A DNA stretch of 64,000 nucleotides from assembly GCF_042682685.1 (NCBI RefSeq), contig NZ_JBHUHX010000027.1:1-64000 (forward strand), in the 5' to 3' direction. This document shows positions 17,113 to 26,027 of the stretch, piece by piece. Within the stretch, counting starts at the first letter, position 1. Each line of letters starts with the position of its first letter. Origin of the DNA: Imhoffiella fuscus (GTDB lineage Bacteria; Pseudomonadota; Gammaproteobacteria; Chromatiales; Chromatiaceae). Below the pieces are notes generated by a model. That model saw only the letters and a program-made list of their open reading frames with translations, was not told where the DNA came from and did not search any database. A program made the translations under genes and the position numbers.

Positions 17113-18951
17113 TCAATAACGCGAGAAGACGATTCCTCTCGACTCGACCAGGAACTCGCGATACCAGTTTCCATCGACCCAAAGCCAGTGACTCTTCACC
17201 GAAGCTTCGCGCTCCGGCTGGCTGAGGGTCTCGCCAGTGGTCGGCGCCTTGAAGGCGGGGATAGACGCCTTGATCTTGGCGACGACCTCGGCACGCGGTC
17301 CATCGATGGAGACGGATTCGACCTCGGATGCGTCATATTTGATTTTGCCCATCATGGAAAGATAGCGCTGGAGCGGCACACGTGCGCGGAAGAAGGGATC
17401 CAGATAGGCATAGGTCGCCTCAAAGTCCTTGTCTTCCATCGCCTTCCAGAAGCCTTTCTCGCGCTCGCGCAAGGCGTCCTGGTTCTCCTTCGTGTCCAAG
17501 CTAGGCCGAGACTGCGCGGCCTTCGCCAATCGCGTCAGATCCTCCGCCGTGACGCTCAGTTCGACCAGTTCCTTCTGAGCGAAGACGTCATCAACGGCGC
17601 GCTCGGCGATCACATGAAATTTGCCCTCGGAGAAAAAGAGCGCATTCGGCTCGAAACGCAATCCGTAACTCTGCCCGTCATCGGCGGTCAAGGGCACGTT
17701 GCTGAGCGTCCAGGTGCGACCATAGTCATTCGAAAAACTCGCATAGAGCTTGCCGCGAATGTCGCGCCAATCCTCCCACACGAAGAGCACCTCTCCGGGC
17801 TTTTCACCGAAGGCGACGACAGGATTGCGCGCACTGAATTGGCTCAGATCCATCTTGGCGGGAACCGTCTTGCCAAGCGCCGTGCCGCCACGAATCTCGG
17901 ACATGGCCTCCCAGGTATCGCCACGATCGAATGAGCGCACCAGGAAGACATCCTGTTTCGTCTTGACACCCGACTCGCGCTTACGGCCGGTCGCCGCCAT
18001 CAGGATATGCCCGGCCTCGTCCGACACGATCTGTAGGCTCCCGATATCCCGGCCGGCAAGACCCGAGATCTCGAAGCGCGTCCAGGTCTTCCCATCATCG
18101 TCGGAATGCGCCCCCTCCAGCCGGAAGTCGCGCTTGTCCGCGCCATATTGCGCGAGCCAGACGGTAAACCAGCGAGAACCGCTACGGAACGCCTCGAAGA
18201 CAGGCGAAATCTCGGGCACGGTCGCAACCGGAACCGCCTCGGCAAAGGTCCCGTTCTCGGGACGGAAACGCGAAACGATCTGGTTCCCCAGTGCCGTCTG
18301 CATCCAGCTATAGACCATGTCTCCGGAGTCGCCGACCGAAAGCAGCGGATAGATGCCAGGCGTCACCCATTCGATCTGGGACAGCTCCTGGGTCTTGGGA
18401 TCCAATTGGCGATAATAGAGGTTGTGCAGCTCGCTCGACTCGTCGAGCTTCTTCTCACCGTACCAGAGCAGATGCAGAGCTCCGCTCTTCGCGGCGGTGG
18501 CGACGAAACGCGCCAAGGGCTCGGTGTCTCCACCGATATCCAACGGCTTCAGATCGGCATGGTTGGTATCGAACAGATACAAACCCTTCGTCGGAAATTT
18601 GTCACGCCAAAGAACCGCGACCCCTTTTCCCTCGGCGGTCATGGCCAAACCGGACGGCGCCTGGGCACGCCCCTCCGTGGCCATGGGCTGTTCCTTGCCC
18701 GAAGGATCGATCAAGTGCAGCAAGCGATCCTTGTCATAGTAGGCCAGCCAACGTCGACCGGCACTATCCAGGGCATAGCTCCAATCGCTATTGATGTCCA
18801 ACGGAAGGGAGGAAAGCCCGACAGGAGACACGGAGAGATCCGGCGAGGTATCGACCGCAACCGCCTGACCGATACCGAATGAAGCGAGGAACAGGCAAAC
18901 GACGCCCGTATGACGAACCGGACGAACCGAGTCAAACCCAAAGAAATTCAC
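17113..18951 (-). CDS. exported BNR/sialidase-like beta-propeller protein with C-terminal NTF2-like domain
   Basis: A 612-residue exported protein. A signal peptide (hydrophobic core about 17-32, ending QAVAV) follows a GTG start preceded by GGAGA. The body carries several Asp-box (BNR) motifs of the S-x-D-x-G-x-T-W type: SDDDGKTWT, SFDRGDTWE and SNDYGRTWT, spaced about 60-70 residues apart as in sialidase-type six-bladed propellers. I do not see the sialidase arginine triad, so glycosidase activity is not supported; glycan or protein binding is possible. The last 120 residues (EREKGFWKAMEDKDFEATY ... HWLWVDGNWYREF) look like an NTF2/SnoaL-like cone. It lies among glycosyltransferases. Function unknown. 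Confidence 0.65.
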   Translation of the reverse strand: MNFFGFDSVRPVRHTGVVCLFLASFGIGQAVAVDTSPDLSVSPVGLSSLPLDINSDWSYALDSAGRRWLAYYDKDRLLHLIDPSGKEQPMATEGRAQAPSGLAMTAEGKGVAVLWRDKFPTKGLYLFDTNHADLKPLDIGGDTEPLARFVATAAKSGALHLLWYGEKKLDESSELHNLYYRQLDPKTQELSQIEWVTPGIYPLLSVGDSGDMVYSWMQTALGNQIVSRFRPENGTFAEAVPVATVPEISPVFEAFRSGSRWFTVWLAQYGADKRDFRLEGAHSDDDGKTWTRFEISGLAGRDIGSLQIVSDEAGHILMAATGRKRESGVKTKQDVFLVRSFDRGDTWEAMSEIRGGTALGKTVPAKMDLSQFSARNPVVAFGEKPGEVLFVWEDWRDIRGKLYASFSNDYGRTWTLSNVPLTADDGQSYGLRFEPNALFFSEGKFHVIAERAVDDVFAQKELVELSVTAEDLTRLAKAAQSRPSLDTKENQDALREREKGFWKAMEDKDFEATYAYLDPFFRARVPLQRYLSMMGKIKYDASEVESVSIDGPRAEVVAKIKASIPAFKAPTTGETLSQPEREASVKSHWLWVDGNWYREFLVESRGIVFSRY

Positions 18952-19027
18952 AGAAGTCTCCCGTCATTCGACACTGACCCGAAGTAACCAGGCCGTATTT
19001 TGTCACACGGAATAGATAGGAACGATG

Positions 19028-19056
19028 AAAAAAGGCCGCCCGAGGGCGGCCTTTTT
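19028..19056. terminator. bidirectional rho-independent terminator
   Basis: A-run, GGCCGCCC, GA loop, GGGCGGCC, T-run: an 8-bp perfect GC stem flanked by A6 and T5, so it can work on either strand. It lies 76 bp past the stop of the minus-strand gene at 19133-20194 and insulates it from the gene at 17113-18951. Confidence 0.9.
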
Positions 19057-19132
19057 ATGGCGCACATTGAATCAGATCAAGCCTGAAACAAGTTGGCCAC
19101 TCAGCGCATACATTTCACCCGATAGGGTCAAA

Positions 19133-20194
19133 TTACGGCTGATAGATGATGGCGTTGTTGTAGGTTCCGCCGACGCTTTCACCGTTGAAGGTGCCGCCGA
19201 TGTTGTACTCAAGCTTGATCACAACAGCGCCATCGTCAGCGGTGAGCTTGGTAGCGGCCGCCGACAAGCTGGCCGCATCGTCCGTCGCAGTCGCGTTGAT
19301 GTTAGCAGGCGAAGCAGTCGAAGAGTTGGAGGTCAAGCGGTAGTTGAGCAGACGAGCCCAGCCGCCATCAGCGATGCGAGCCATAGCGCCATCGCTCAGC
19401 AGATCCATAGCATCGATACGGGCAACGCAGACCACATCCTGAGGCACGGTACCGGAGATCAGGTTCTCGTCACGATCGTAGACATCGCCGCGCTGCATCG
19501 AGGTGAAGAACTCGACGCGTGCACGATAGTCGTTGGCCACGTCAGGCGCCTGATCGACGGACACCGGGGTCACGAAGAAGGCGGTCGTGATCTCGCCGAA
19601 AGGCATCAGAGGAACGAGCGAGGGGCTTGCGGAGGCAGCCCAGGCGTAGTTCGCATTGTTGGTGTTGTAAGCCTGATAACCCCAAGCCGCGCCACTGCCG
19701 AACTCGAACACGAACGCCTCACCGCCGAGGGTATTGCCGGAGTTCGCGCTGTTGTCGACGTAGAGATAGCCACGAGCCGGCGCCACGTTACGGCCGAAGG
19801 CGTAGTCGCGATTGGTCGCGGCCCAGTTGTTGTTGATGCTGGGATCGTTGAAGAGGACACCCAGGGTATCGGCGCCGAAGTGGCCGCTCAGATCGATGGT
19901 CTGGATATCGCCGATGCTGGTCGGCAGGTATTCGTCGTATTCTTCGCAAGACGCAGTTGCGTCGGAGGCGTTGACGCCCGCCTTGTAATAGAAGCGATAG
20001 TGCAGGTGCGTCGTGGAAACGTTACCGGCATTGTCCCAGTTAGAAGCAGTCGTATTGATGACGCTGGCGATAGTGGTGACGGTGTCGCTCAGCACGACCT
20101 GGGGGAAAAAGACGCTGTCCGCTTGGGCGATACCGACCGCAGAAACGCCGATGGCTGCCGCGACCGCGGATGCGAGTGTGGATTTTGCAAACAT
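19133..20194 (-). CDS. exported protein of unknown function
   Basis: A 353-residue secreted protein. The start is the ATG at 20194, with AGGAG seven to eight bases upstream; the frame is open to an earlier ATG at 20218 that has no good site. A classic Sec signal peptide MFAKSTLASAVAAAIGVSAV ends in AQA. The mature protein is rich in Asn, Ser, Thr, Ala and aromatic residues, low in Lys, and of predicted beta character, with short motifs such as SGHFGADTLG and YDALNY-like strands; only three or so Cys are seen. It lacks obvious repeats, anchors or catalytic motifs. Strong promoter-like sequences, a good ribosome site and its own terminator suggest an abundant monocistronic product. I do not recognise the family. 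Confidence 0.7.
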   Translation of the reverse strand: MFAKSTLASAVAAAIGVSAVGIAQADSVFFPQVVLSDTVTTIASVINTTASNWDNAGNVSTTHLHYRFYYKAGVNASDATASCEEYDEYLPTSIGDIQTIDLSGHFGADTLGVLFNDPSINNNWAATNRDYAFGRNVAPARGYLYVDNSANSGNTLGGEAFVFEFGSGAAWGYQAYNTNNANYAWAASASPSLVPLMPFGEITTAFFVTPVSVDQAPDVANDYRARVEFFTSMQRGDVYDRDENLISGTVPQDVVCVARIDAMDLLSDGAMARIADGGWARLLNYRLTSNSSTASPANINATATDDAASLSAAATKLTADDGAVVIKLEYNIGGTFNGESVGGTYNNAIIYQP

Positions 20195-20337
20195 CGCTGG
20201 AGTTCTCCTGTGATTCACACGTGATAAACTAACAGATTACTGAGTATTCCGGATCTCGTGGACTACCCGGGATGGTTCTTAAGCGGGGCGCTGACCCATC
20301 CGAAACGCATGCCACGCTGGCTCGCGGCTCGATCAGG

Positions 20338-20365
20338 AGTCTACACCACAAATTGTTGTTGTCAA
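20338..20365 (-). promoter_or_regulatory. sigma-70-type promoter for the exported protein gene
   Basis: On the minus strand, TTGACA (20365-20360), a 16-base spacer and TAGACT (20343-20338). Transcription would begin near 20331, giving a leader of about 137 nt before the ATG at 20194. The rest of the gap 20195-20616 shows no coding sequence. Confidence 0.55.
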
Positions 20366-20616
20366 CCCACATCTGACGAGCAAGAGCCGCCTCGCAGCGC
20401 CTTTCGAACCACGCCAAAAGATTAGAAAATCGTGCAAAAGTGCTGATACAACCGGCATCGGAAGGCTGCCCCGCCCCGACTGTTGCGCCACAACAACATT
20501 TGGCGGAAAAACCTCGCGAACCGATTCCATCCATCGAAACTGCCCGCTACGATTGCCGTGGTTTGCATCGAGCAAACGACCGCTCACCCAGCAAATCCGC
20601 TCCAGACAAGCGACCC

Positions 20617-21564
20617 TCAAAAGATATCCACGTCGCCCATCGTGTAATAGAGCATCCGATGCGCCTCAGGCGTTGGAATCGGACTCTTACGACTCATGGC
20701 CGTCACCATCACCGGCGTCTCGCGCGCCGACGACCCGAGTCTATCGCGCAGAGGGGCCGGCAGCCAAACGACTGCCGCCGACGCATCGTCGCTCACCACA
20801 TTCGAAGCCGCCGCTTGGAGGGCGGCTCTCAGCCCGAAGGCCGGGAGCAGAACATCGACCAAGAGCAGCCGATTCCCGTCCGAACGCGAGACGACCCAGC
20901 CAATCAACTGCCCCAGAAAGGCGACTCCAGTCAGATGATACACATAAGAAGGATTACGACCATAGCGCCAATCCAGGTAGGCGCGATCACGGACCACGGC
21001 CAGCGATAACTGGCGACGCCGACGCGCCCAAAGCCGATCCAGTCTCGGGTCGTCCCAACCCAAGGGCACGGCCTGCCAAGGCGACCACGCGGATGAACCG
21101 GTTTCGACGTCGATGTCCAAGGCGAGTTCCATACGCTCGTAGACTCCCGCTCGTTCACCGACCAGACAGGGTCCCTGTCCGGCGAAACCGTAGCGAAAGG
21201 CGCTGGGAAGCTGCGCCGCAATCCGATCGAGCAATTCGCGCAATAGCAGCGTGAACAGATTGTTCGCCCCAAAGCCACCGCGATGTTCTGGGTGAATCAT
21301 GACATCGCACCCCTGAACCATCGGGATCGATCGTCCACGAAACCAGCCCGGCAAGACGACCGCACCGGCATGACCGACGATGTCGCCCTCCGACGTCAAG
21401 GCGACCAGCGAATGCGGCACCGAAGAAGCGCCTAGTTCGCGACTGGAGTCGAACTTCCAGCGCCACTCTTCGAGCGAGCGCGGTTTACCGAATACGTGCT
21501 GGAACAGCGCGCACAACTCGGTCGCATCGCCCGGCTCGCAAACCCGGATTCTGTAGTCAAGCAT
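20617..21564 (-). CDS. GNAT family N-acetyltransferase
   Basis: A 315-residue protein with a GNAT fold in its N-terminal half. IRVCEPGDATELCALFQHVF is the first strand/helix, PHSLVALTSEGDIVGHAG the central strands, and CDVMIHPEHRGGFGANNLFTLL the acetyl-CoA pyrophosphate loop (consensus Q/RxxGxG/A is RGGFGA here). The second half has a less clear GNAT-like repeat. ATG 21564 is preferred over a TTG nine codons upstream. Among glycan genes, an N-acylation of an amino sugar or lipid is plausible, but the substrate cannot be told. It runs 79 bp downstream of the O-GlcNAc transferase-like gene on the same strand. Confidence 0.72.
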   Translation of the reverse strand: MLDYRIRVCEPGDATELCALFQHVFGKPRSLEEWRWKFDSSRELGASSVPHSLVALTSEGDIVGHAGAVVLPGWFRGRSIPMVQGCDVMIHPEHRGGFGANNLFTLLLRELLDRIAAQLPSAFRYGFAGQGPCLVGERAGVYERMELALDIDVETGSSAWSPWQAVPLGWDDPRLDRLWARRRRQLSLAVVRDRAYLDWRYGRNPSYVYHLTGVAFLGQLIGWVVSRSDGNRLLLVDVLLPAFGLRAALQAAASNVVSDDASAAVVWLPAPLRDRLGSSARETPVMVTAMSRKSPIPTPEAHRMLYYTMGDVDIF

Positions 21565-21643
21565 CGTTAAAACAACCCCAGGTACCGCCAATAATCCGCC
21601 ATTATGGCCAGGGAAAATCGGTGGTCAATCGATCCGAACCGCT

Positions 21644-24202
21644 TCATCGCGTCAACGGAGATCCGTCGACCAGCCCTGCGCCAGACAGCCCAAGATGCGA
21701 GGGCGCCAATCCTTGAGCCTGCCGTTCCCACATCTCCCGATAGAGCGACTCCAGATCGGCGGCGAAGCGCGCGCTGTCGAAAAAGATCGCCGTTCGGTGG
21801 GCATCGTCCAGGCGGCTCTTGAGCGCGGACAGCGTGGCAGGTTCTTTGGCCAGGGCCACCGCGCGAGCCTCGTAACCGGCGAGATCGTACGTGATGAGCT
21901 CCGGCAGCTCGGCCGCCCGCAGCAGGCTGGAAGCGACCCGCGATGGAAAGGTCTCGCCCTGACAGGTCAACACGGGCACTCCCGCCCAGAGTGCGTCCGA
22001 GGCCGTCGTATGGGCGTTGTAGGGCAGCGTATCCAGCACCAGATCGGCAAGCGCAAGTCGTGCCAGATGCTCGGGCTGCGAAACCTTGCGCGCGAAATAG
22101 AGTCGCTCGGGATCGAGCCCCCGCCGTTCGGCCTCGCGCCGGAGATTGTCGGCCACCGCTCGGGTCTTGGCATAGAGCCAGAGCACCGATCCCGGCACGG
22201 CATTCAGGATGGCGCACCAACGCTCGAAGATCTCGGGGGTGATCTTGTAGGGATCGTTGAAGCAGCAGAAGACGAAGCCCTGCTCGGGGAGTCCCGCCTC
22301 CGCCCGACTGGGCTTGTCCGCCACCAGACGACGATCGTCGACCGGCGCATAGGCGCCCGGCATATAGGCGAGCTTCTCGTCGTAGCACGCGGCACACTCC
22401 GGCGGCACCACGACGGGATCCACGATCATGTAGTCGACGAAGGACGTGCCCAGGGTCCCCGGAAATCCAAGCCAGGTGACCTGGATAGGGGCTGGCCGCA
22501 GTGCCAGGATCTCGATCCTGGCACTGCTGGTGTAGCCCTTGAGGTCGACGAGGATATCGATGCCATCATCGCGAATCCGTTGAGCCGCCTCCAGATGTCC
22601 CAGCGAGCGAATGTCGACGAAATGCTCGAAGGCATCGCTCAAGCGACGGCGCATAGGTCCGCCATCGTCCGCGCCGGTCGAATAGGCGAAGAATTCGAAA
22701 CGCGAGCGATCGTGCCGCTCGAAGACCGAGGCGGTCAGATAGGCGGTGGCGTGGTCCTGGAGATCATCGGACAGATAGCCGATGCGCAGCCGAATTCCAG
22801 GAGCCTTCGCCGGACCCGGCCGAAGGCTTGCGGACTGACTCGCCCACTCCTGGAGCTGGCTCGCGCGCTGCCGCGCGGTCTTGAGCAGATCCTCGGGACC
22901 GAGCCCCGGAAGACTCATGGCGGCGAACGGCGAAACGACGGTCAGATCCGACTGCCGGATTCGATCGACGAGACACGCCTGCCGTTCGGGCAAGGCGCGC
23001 CAATCGCACACGCGGCGCTGGTTGATGACGAGTTTTCCAAGCGTGGCCGGCTCATGATCGCCGAAACGCTCCAGACTCGACTCCAGCAGCTCGCAGGCAT
23101 CGGGATAGCGCCCGATCTGCGACAAGAGCTCCGAAACCTCCAACGCCTGCTGCGCGGTTGCAACGCCTCGCTTGACGAGACTCGCCGCGCGCGCGAGCAG
23201 AGGACCATCCGGATCGACCGAGCCGGCCTCCCCTTCGACCTCGATCTTGTAGGCCGCCTGCAACAGGCAGAAGGCGGACTGGATCAAATCCGGCTTCAGC
23301 TGTAGCGCCATGAAGGCATACTGATAGGCTGCGCCCAGCCAACCCTGACGCATCGCCGTATCCGCCGCATTGTTCCAGGTCTCCGGGCGCAGCGGATTCA
23401 GCAAAAGTGCCTGCTCGAAGGCATATCGCGTCAGCGCCTCGTCCCCGAGGCGGACGGCGGCAACACCCAGGTGATCCCACAGCTCGGCCCGTCCCGGCAG
23501 TAGCTCGCTCGCCCGACGCAACGCGGCCACAGCCTCCTCAATGCGGTTGAGCGCCAGGAAGGCCAGGCCGCGCAGATGATGCCCCTCGCCCCAAGAGGGA
23601 CTTTCCTCGACCAGGTGCCCCAACTCGGAGATCAAGACCTCCATCCGCCCGGCCTGGTACGCTTGCACGGCCTTGGCGAACGACTCCTGAAGCCGGGCGT
23701 GGACGAGGGTGGACGTAATCGGTGTCGGCGGCTGCTCGGGCAGACCGGGGTTGGCCTGCGCGGGAAGCGGAGACGCCAGACGCAGATCGGCCGGATTGCG
23801 CCCGCCCTTGCAGTCGCTCACCCAGGAGCGCCAAAGCGTACTGCGCTCGGGAGAGAGCCCCGTGCCCTCGCCCTCGGCGATCAAGCGCTCCGCCTCGTCC
23901 AACCGACGCGAATAGATGAGCGCGAACAGCACGGCGTAGCGCAGCGTCTCCGAGTTGGGCATCAGCAGCGAGGCACGCCGCAGAAAGGGCATGGAGACCA
24001 GCGTCAAATCGGCATCGATGAGCGCGACGCCAAGATCGTAGCAGGTGACCGCCTGATTCGGATGCTGACCCAGGACCTTCAGGTATTGGCTGATCGCCTC
24101 CTCGACATCGCCCCGCCGATGCGCGGCGAGTCCCGTGACAAAGGGGTCGGATGCGACCGGCGCAGCCTCCTTGGATGACCATGAAATCGAATAATTGCTC
24201 AC
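21644..24202 (-). CDS. TPR / O-GlcNAc-transferase-like GT41 (SPINDLY family)
   Basis: An 852-residue protein. Residues about 25-400 are TPR helices (DPFVTGLAAHRRGDVEEAI, WDHLGVAAVRLGDEALTRY). Residues about 465-830 are the GT41 catalytic region: RIGYLSDDLQDHATAYL, ILVDLKGYTSSAR, RPAPIQVTWLGFPGTLGTSF, FCCFNDPYKITPEIFERW and DTLPYNAHTTASDALWAGVP are all diagnostic. In eukaryotes and some bacteria GT41 enzymes put GlcNAc or another sugar on Ser/Thr (fucose in plant SPINDLY). The length and intact HDA-type and donor loops suggest activity. The start is GTG with AAGG nine bases upstream. Divergent from the PIG-L/GT2 gene, with only 19 bp between the start codons. Likely glycosylates surface or flagellar proteins; target unknown. 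Confidence 0.9.
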   Translation of the reverse strand: MSNYSISWSSKEAAPVASDPFVTGLAAHRRGDVEEAISQYLKVLGQHPNQAVTCYDLGVALIDADLTLVSMPFLRRASLLMPNSETLRYAVLFALIYSRRLDEAERLIAEGEGTGLSPERSTLWRSWVSDCKGGRNPADLRLASPLPAQANPGLPEQPPTPITSTLVHARLQESFAKAVQAYQAGRMEVLISELGHLVEESPSWGEGHHLRGLAFLALNRIEEAVAALRRASELLPGRAELWDHLGVAAVRLGDEALTRYAFEQALLLNPLRPETWNNAADTAMRQGWLGAAYQYAFMALQLKPDLIQSAFCLLQAAYKIEVEGEAGSVDPDGPLLARAASLVKRGVATAQQALEVSELLSQIGRYPDACELLESSLERFGDHEPATLGKLVINQRRVCDWRALPERQACLVDRIRQSDLTVVSPFAAMSLPGLGPEDLLKTARQRASQLQEWASQSASLRPGPAKAPGIRLRIGYLSDDLQDHATAYLTASVFERHDRSRFEFFAYSTGADDGGPMRRRLSDAFEHFVDIRSLGHLEAAQRIRDDGIDILVDLKGYTSSARIEILALRPAPIQVTWLGFPGTLGTSFVDYMIVDPVVVPPECAACYDEKLAYMPGAYAPVDDRRLVADKPSRAEAGLPEQGFVFCCFNDPYKITPEIFERWCAILNAVPGSVLWLYAKTRAVADNLRREAERRGLDPERLYFARKVSQPEHLARLALADLVLDTLPYNAHTTASDALWAGVPVLTCQGETFPSRVASSLLRAAELPELITYDLAGYEARAVALAKEPATLSALKSRLDDAHRTAIFFDSARFAADLESLYREMWERQAQGLAPSHLGLSGAGLVDGSPLTR

Positions 24203-24221
24203 AGCGATTGGCCTTCTATCA

Positions 24222-25955
24222 ATGAAATTTTCGGAACACCAATTCGTTCCCTATGAAGCGGTACGCTCGGTCGGCCGTGGACCCGTTCTGGTCTTGGCAC
24301 CGCACCCGGACGACGAGGTGTTCGGCTGTGGGGGCGCCATTATGCGTCATCTGGAGGCGGGAGACCCGGTGCGGGTCGTCATCGTCACCGACGGCGCCTT
24401 CGGCCAGGATCGCGATCGGGCGACATACGCGTCGACCCGTCAGGCGGAAAGTCGCCGCGCCGGCACCCTGCTCGGCTATGGCGAGCCGACCTTCTGGGAA
24501 CTGCCGGACCGAGGGCTGGAATACGGCGAGGCACTCATCCGCCGCATCCTGGATACGATCGAGGACAGCTGCGCGGAACTGCTCTACTCCCCGTCCTGGT
24601 GGGAGGTCCACCCGGATCATCTGGTGCTCGCGCTCGCCGCCGCCGAGGCCGTGAGACGTTGCCCGAGGGACATCCGGCTCGTCATGTACGAGGTCGGGGT
24701 GCCCCTGCATCCCTCGCATCTGGTCGACATCACCCCCGTGCTCGAACGCAAATCGGCGGCGATGGCCTGCTTCGCGAGCCAGATGAGCCAGCAGTCCTAC
24801 GACCGGCACGTCTCGGCCCTGAACCGCTTCCGAACCTACACCCTGCCGGAGGAGATCCAGGCGGCAGAGGCCTTGCGCACGATGCGCCGAGCGGATCTGC
24901 AACGCGATCCGCTGCGCCTCATCCGCCCAGGCGACTATTACACGCGCACCACCAGTGACAACGTCAAACAGCCGCCATTGGTGTCCGCCATTCTGCTCGC
25001 CGAGGACCCCCGGTGCCTGACCGACACGCTCGACGCGCTCGCGCTCCAGACGCACCCGAACGTCGAGATCCTGATCGTCGGCCAAATCCCGGGGATCGCC
25101 GATGGATCGCCCGACTGGTGCGGACGTTTTCCGATCCGAACCCTCCTCGCCGACACCGACGAGAACCCAGTCAAGACGCTCAACCAGGCGCTGGAACAGG
25201 CCAGGGGCGCTTACATCTGTCTCATCGACGACCGCAGCCTTCCAGACCCCGACCATCTGACCCTGCTGCTCGAACGACTGAGCAGCGACCCGACAGGTCA
25301 ATGCGTCTACAGCGGCCTGCGCATCCGAGACGACACCTCGGATCAATCACGCACCCTGAACGGGCGACTGGATCGATTGGATCTGCATGCCGGAACCGGA
25401 CTCCCAATGCCTGCGGTGCTATTCGCACGCAAGTTGGTCACCGCCGGATGCCGATTCGACGAACAGCTCGACACGCTGGATTTCTGGGATCTGACGGCTC
25501 AGATCCACGAGCGCACCGACCCGATCCATCTGGACCGAGCCACCCTGACCTGGCGCCGGCCGAGACAGACGGGGAATCTGGACGACCCGCGTGCAACGCG
25601 CTGGGGGGCCTCGCCGCAGTCCTACGCAAAATGGACCGCGCGCTGGGGCGGACGGGAGATGCTGACGCTGGCCCGCCGCCTGAACGGCTCGCTCGACAAG
25701 TTGCGTCTCCAGCTTGCGGAACGCGACGACCAATGCGCCGCCTTGAGCGTCGAACGCGATCGAGTCCGATCCGATCTGGACTCGGCGGTCCGGGAACGGC
25801 AGGAACTGCACGCGCGGATCGTCGCCATGGAAGACGCATCGCAACGGAATACCGCCGAACGAGAGGCGTTGCGCCTGGCGCTGGAGGAGGTCTATCGCTC
25901 GACCTCCTGGCGCCTGACCGCCCCGCTCCGCTGGCTGGTCACGCGCCTTCGATGA
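24222..25955 (+). CDS. PIG-L deacetylase / GT2 glycosyltransferase fusion with coiled coil
   Basis: A 577-residue protein from the ATG at 24222 (a TTG at 24195 is less likely). Residues about 15-230 are a LmbE/PIG-L zinc deacetylase, which removes acetyl from N-acetyl sugars: zinc motif LAPHPDDEVFG plus HPDHL downstream. Residues about 255-440 look like a GT2 domain (PPLVSAILLAEDPRCL, GAYICLIDDRSLPDPDHL), but the DxD-like site is IDDRS, unlike the usual DDDD. Residues about 495-560 are coiled coil, and the end YRSTSWRLTAPLRWL is a C-terminal tag found on many surface-polysaccharide glycosyl- and methyltransferases. It probably deacetylates and extends a glycan in the same pathway as the divergent GT41. 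Confidence 0.82.
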   Translation: MKFSEHQFVPYEAVRSVGRGPVLVLAPHPDDEVFGCGGAIMRHLEAGDPVRVVIVTDGAFGQDRDRATYASTRQAESRRAGTLLGYGEPTFWELPDRGLEYGEALIRRILDTIEDSCAELLYSPSWWEVHPDHLVLALAAAEAVRRCPRDIRLVMYEVGVPLHPSHLVDITPVLERKSAAMACFASQMSQQSYDRHVSALNRFRTYTLPEEIQAAEALRTMRRADLQRDPLRLIRPGDYYTRTTSDNVKQPPLVSAILLAEDPRCLTDTLDALALQTHPNVEILIVGQIPGIADGSPDWCGRFPIRTLLADTDENPVKTLNQALEQARGAYICLIDDRSLPDPDHLTLLLERLSSDPTGQCVYSGLRIRDDTSDQSRTLNGRLDRLDLHAGTGLPMPAVLFARKLVTAGCRFDEQLDTLDFWDLTAQIHERTDPIHLDRATLTWRRPRQTGNLDDPRATRWGASPQSYAKWTARWGGREMLTLARRLNGSLDKLRLQLAERDDQCAALSVERDRVRSDLDSAVRERQELHARIVAMEDASQRNTAEREALRLALEEVYRSTSWRLTAPLRWLVTRLR

Positions 25956-25984
25956 GACGCGACGCCGAGGTGAAGCAAACCCGG

Positions 25985-26016
25985 CGCTCGGGATCCGCGA
26001 ACGCGGACCCCGAGCG
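25985..26016. terminator. hairpin between convergent genes
   Basis: CGCTCGGGATCCGCG-AA-CGCGGACCCCGAGCG, a 15-bp stem with one mismatch, lies 29 bp past the PIG-L/GT2 stop and 11 bp from the stop of the convergent gene at 26028. No T-run, but its position suits a shared terminator. Confidence 0.55.
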
Positions 26017-26027
26017 GCCGAACGATC

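Noticed and set aside
20195..20616. Riboswitch in the leader of the exported gene
   Set aside because: I see no conserved core of a known class; only promoter and ribosome site are supported.
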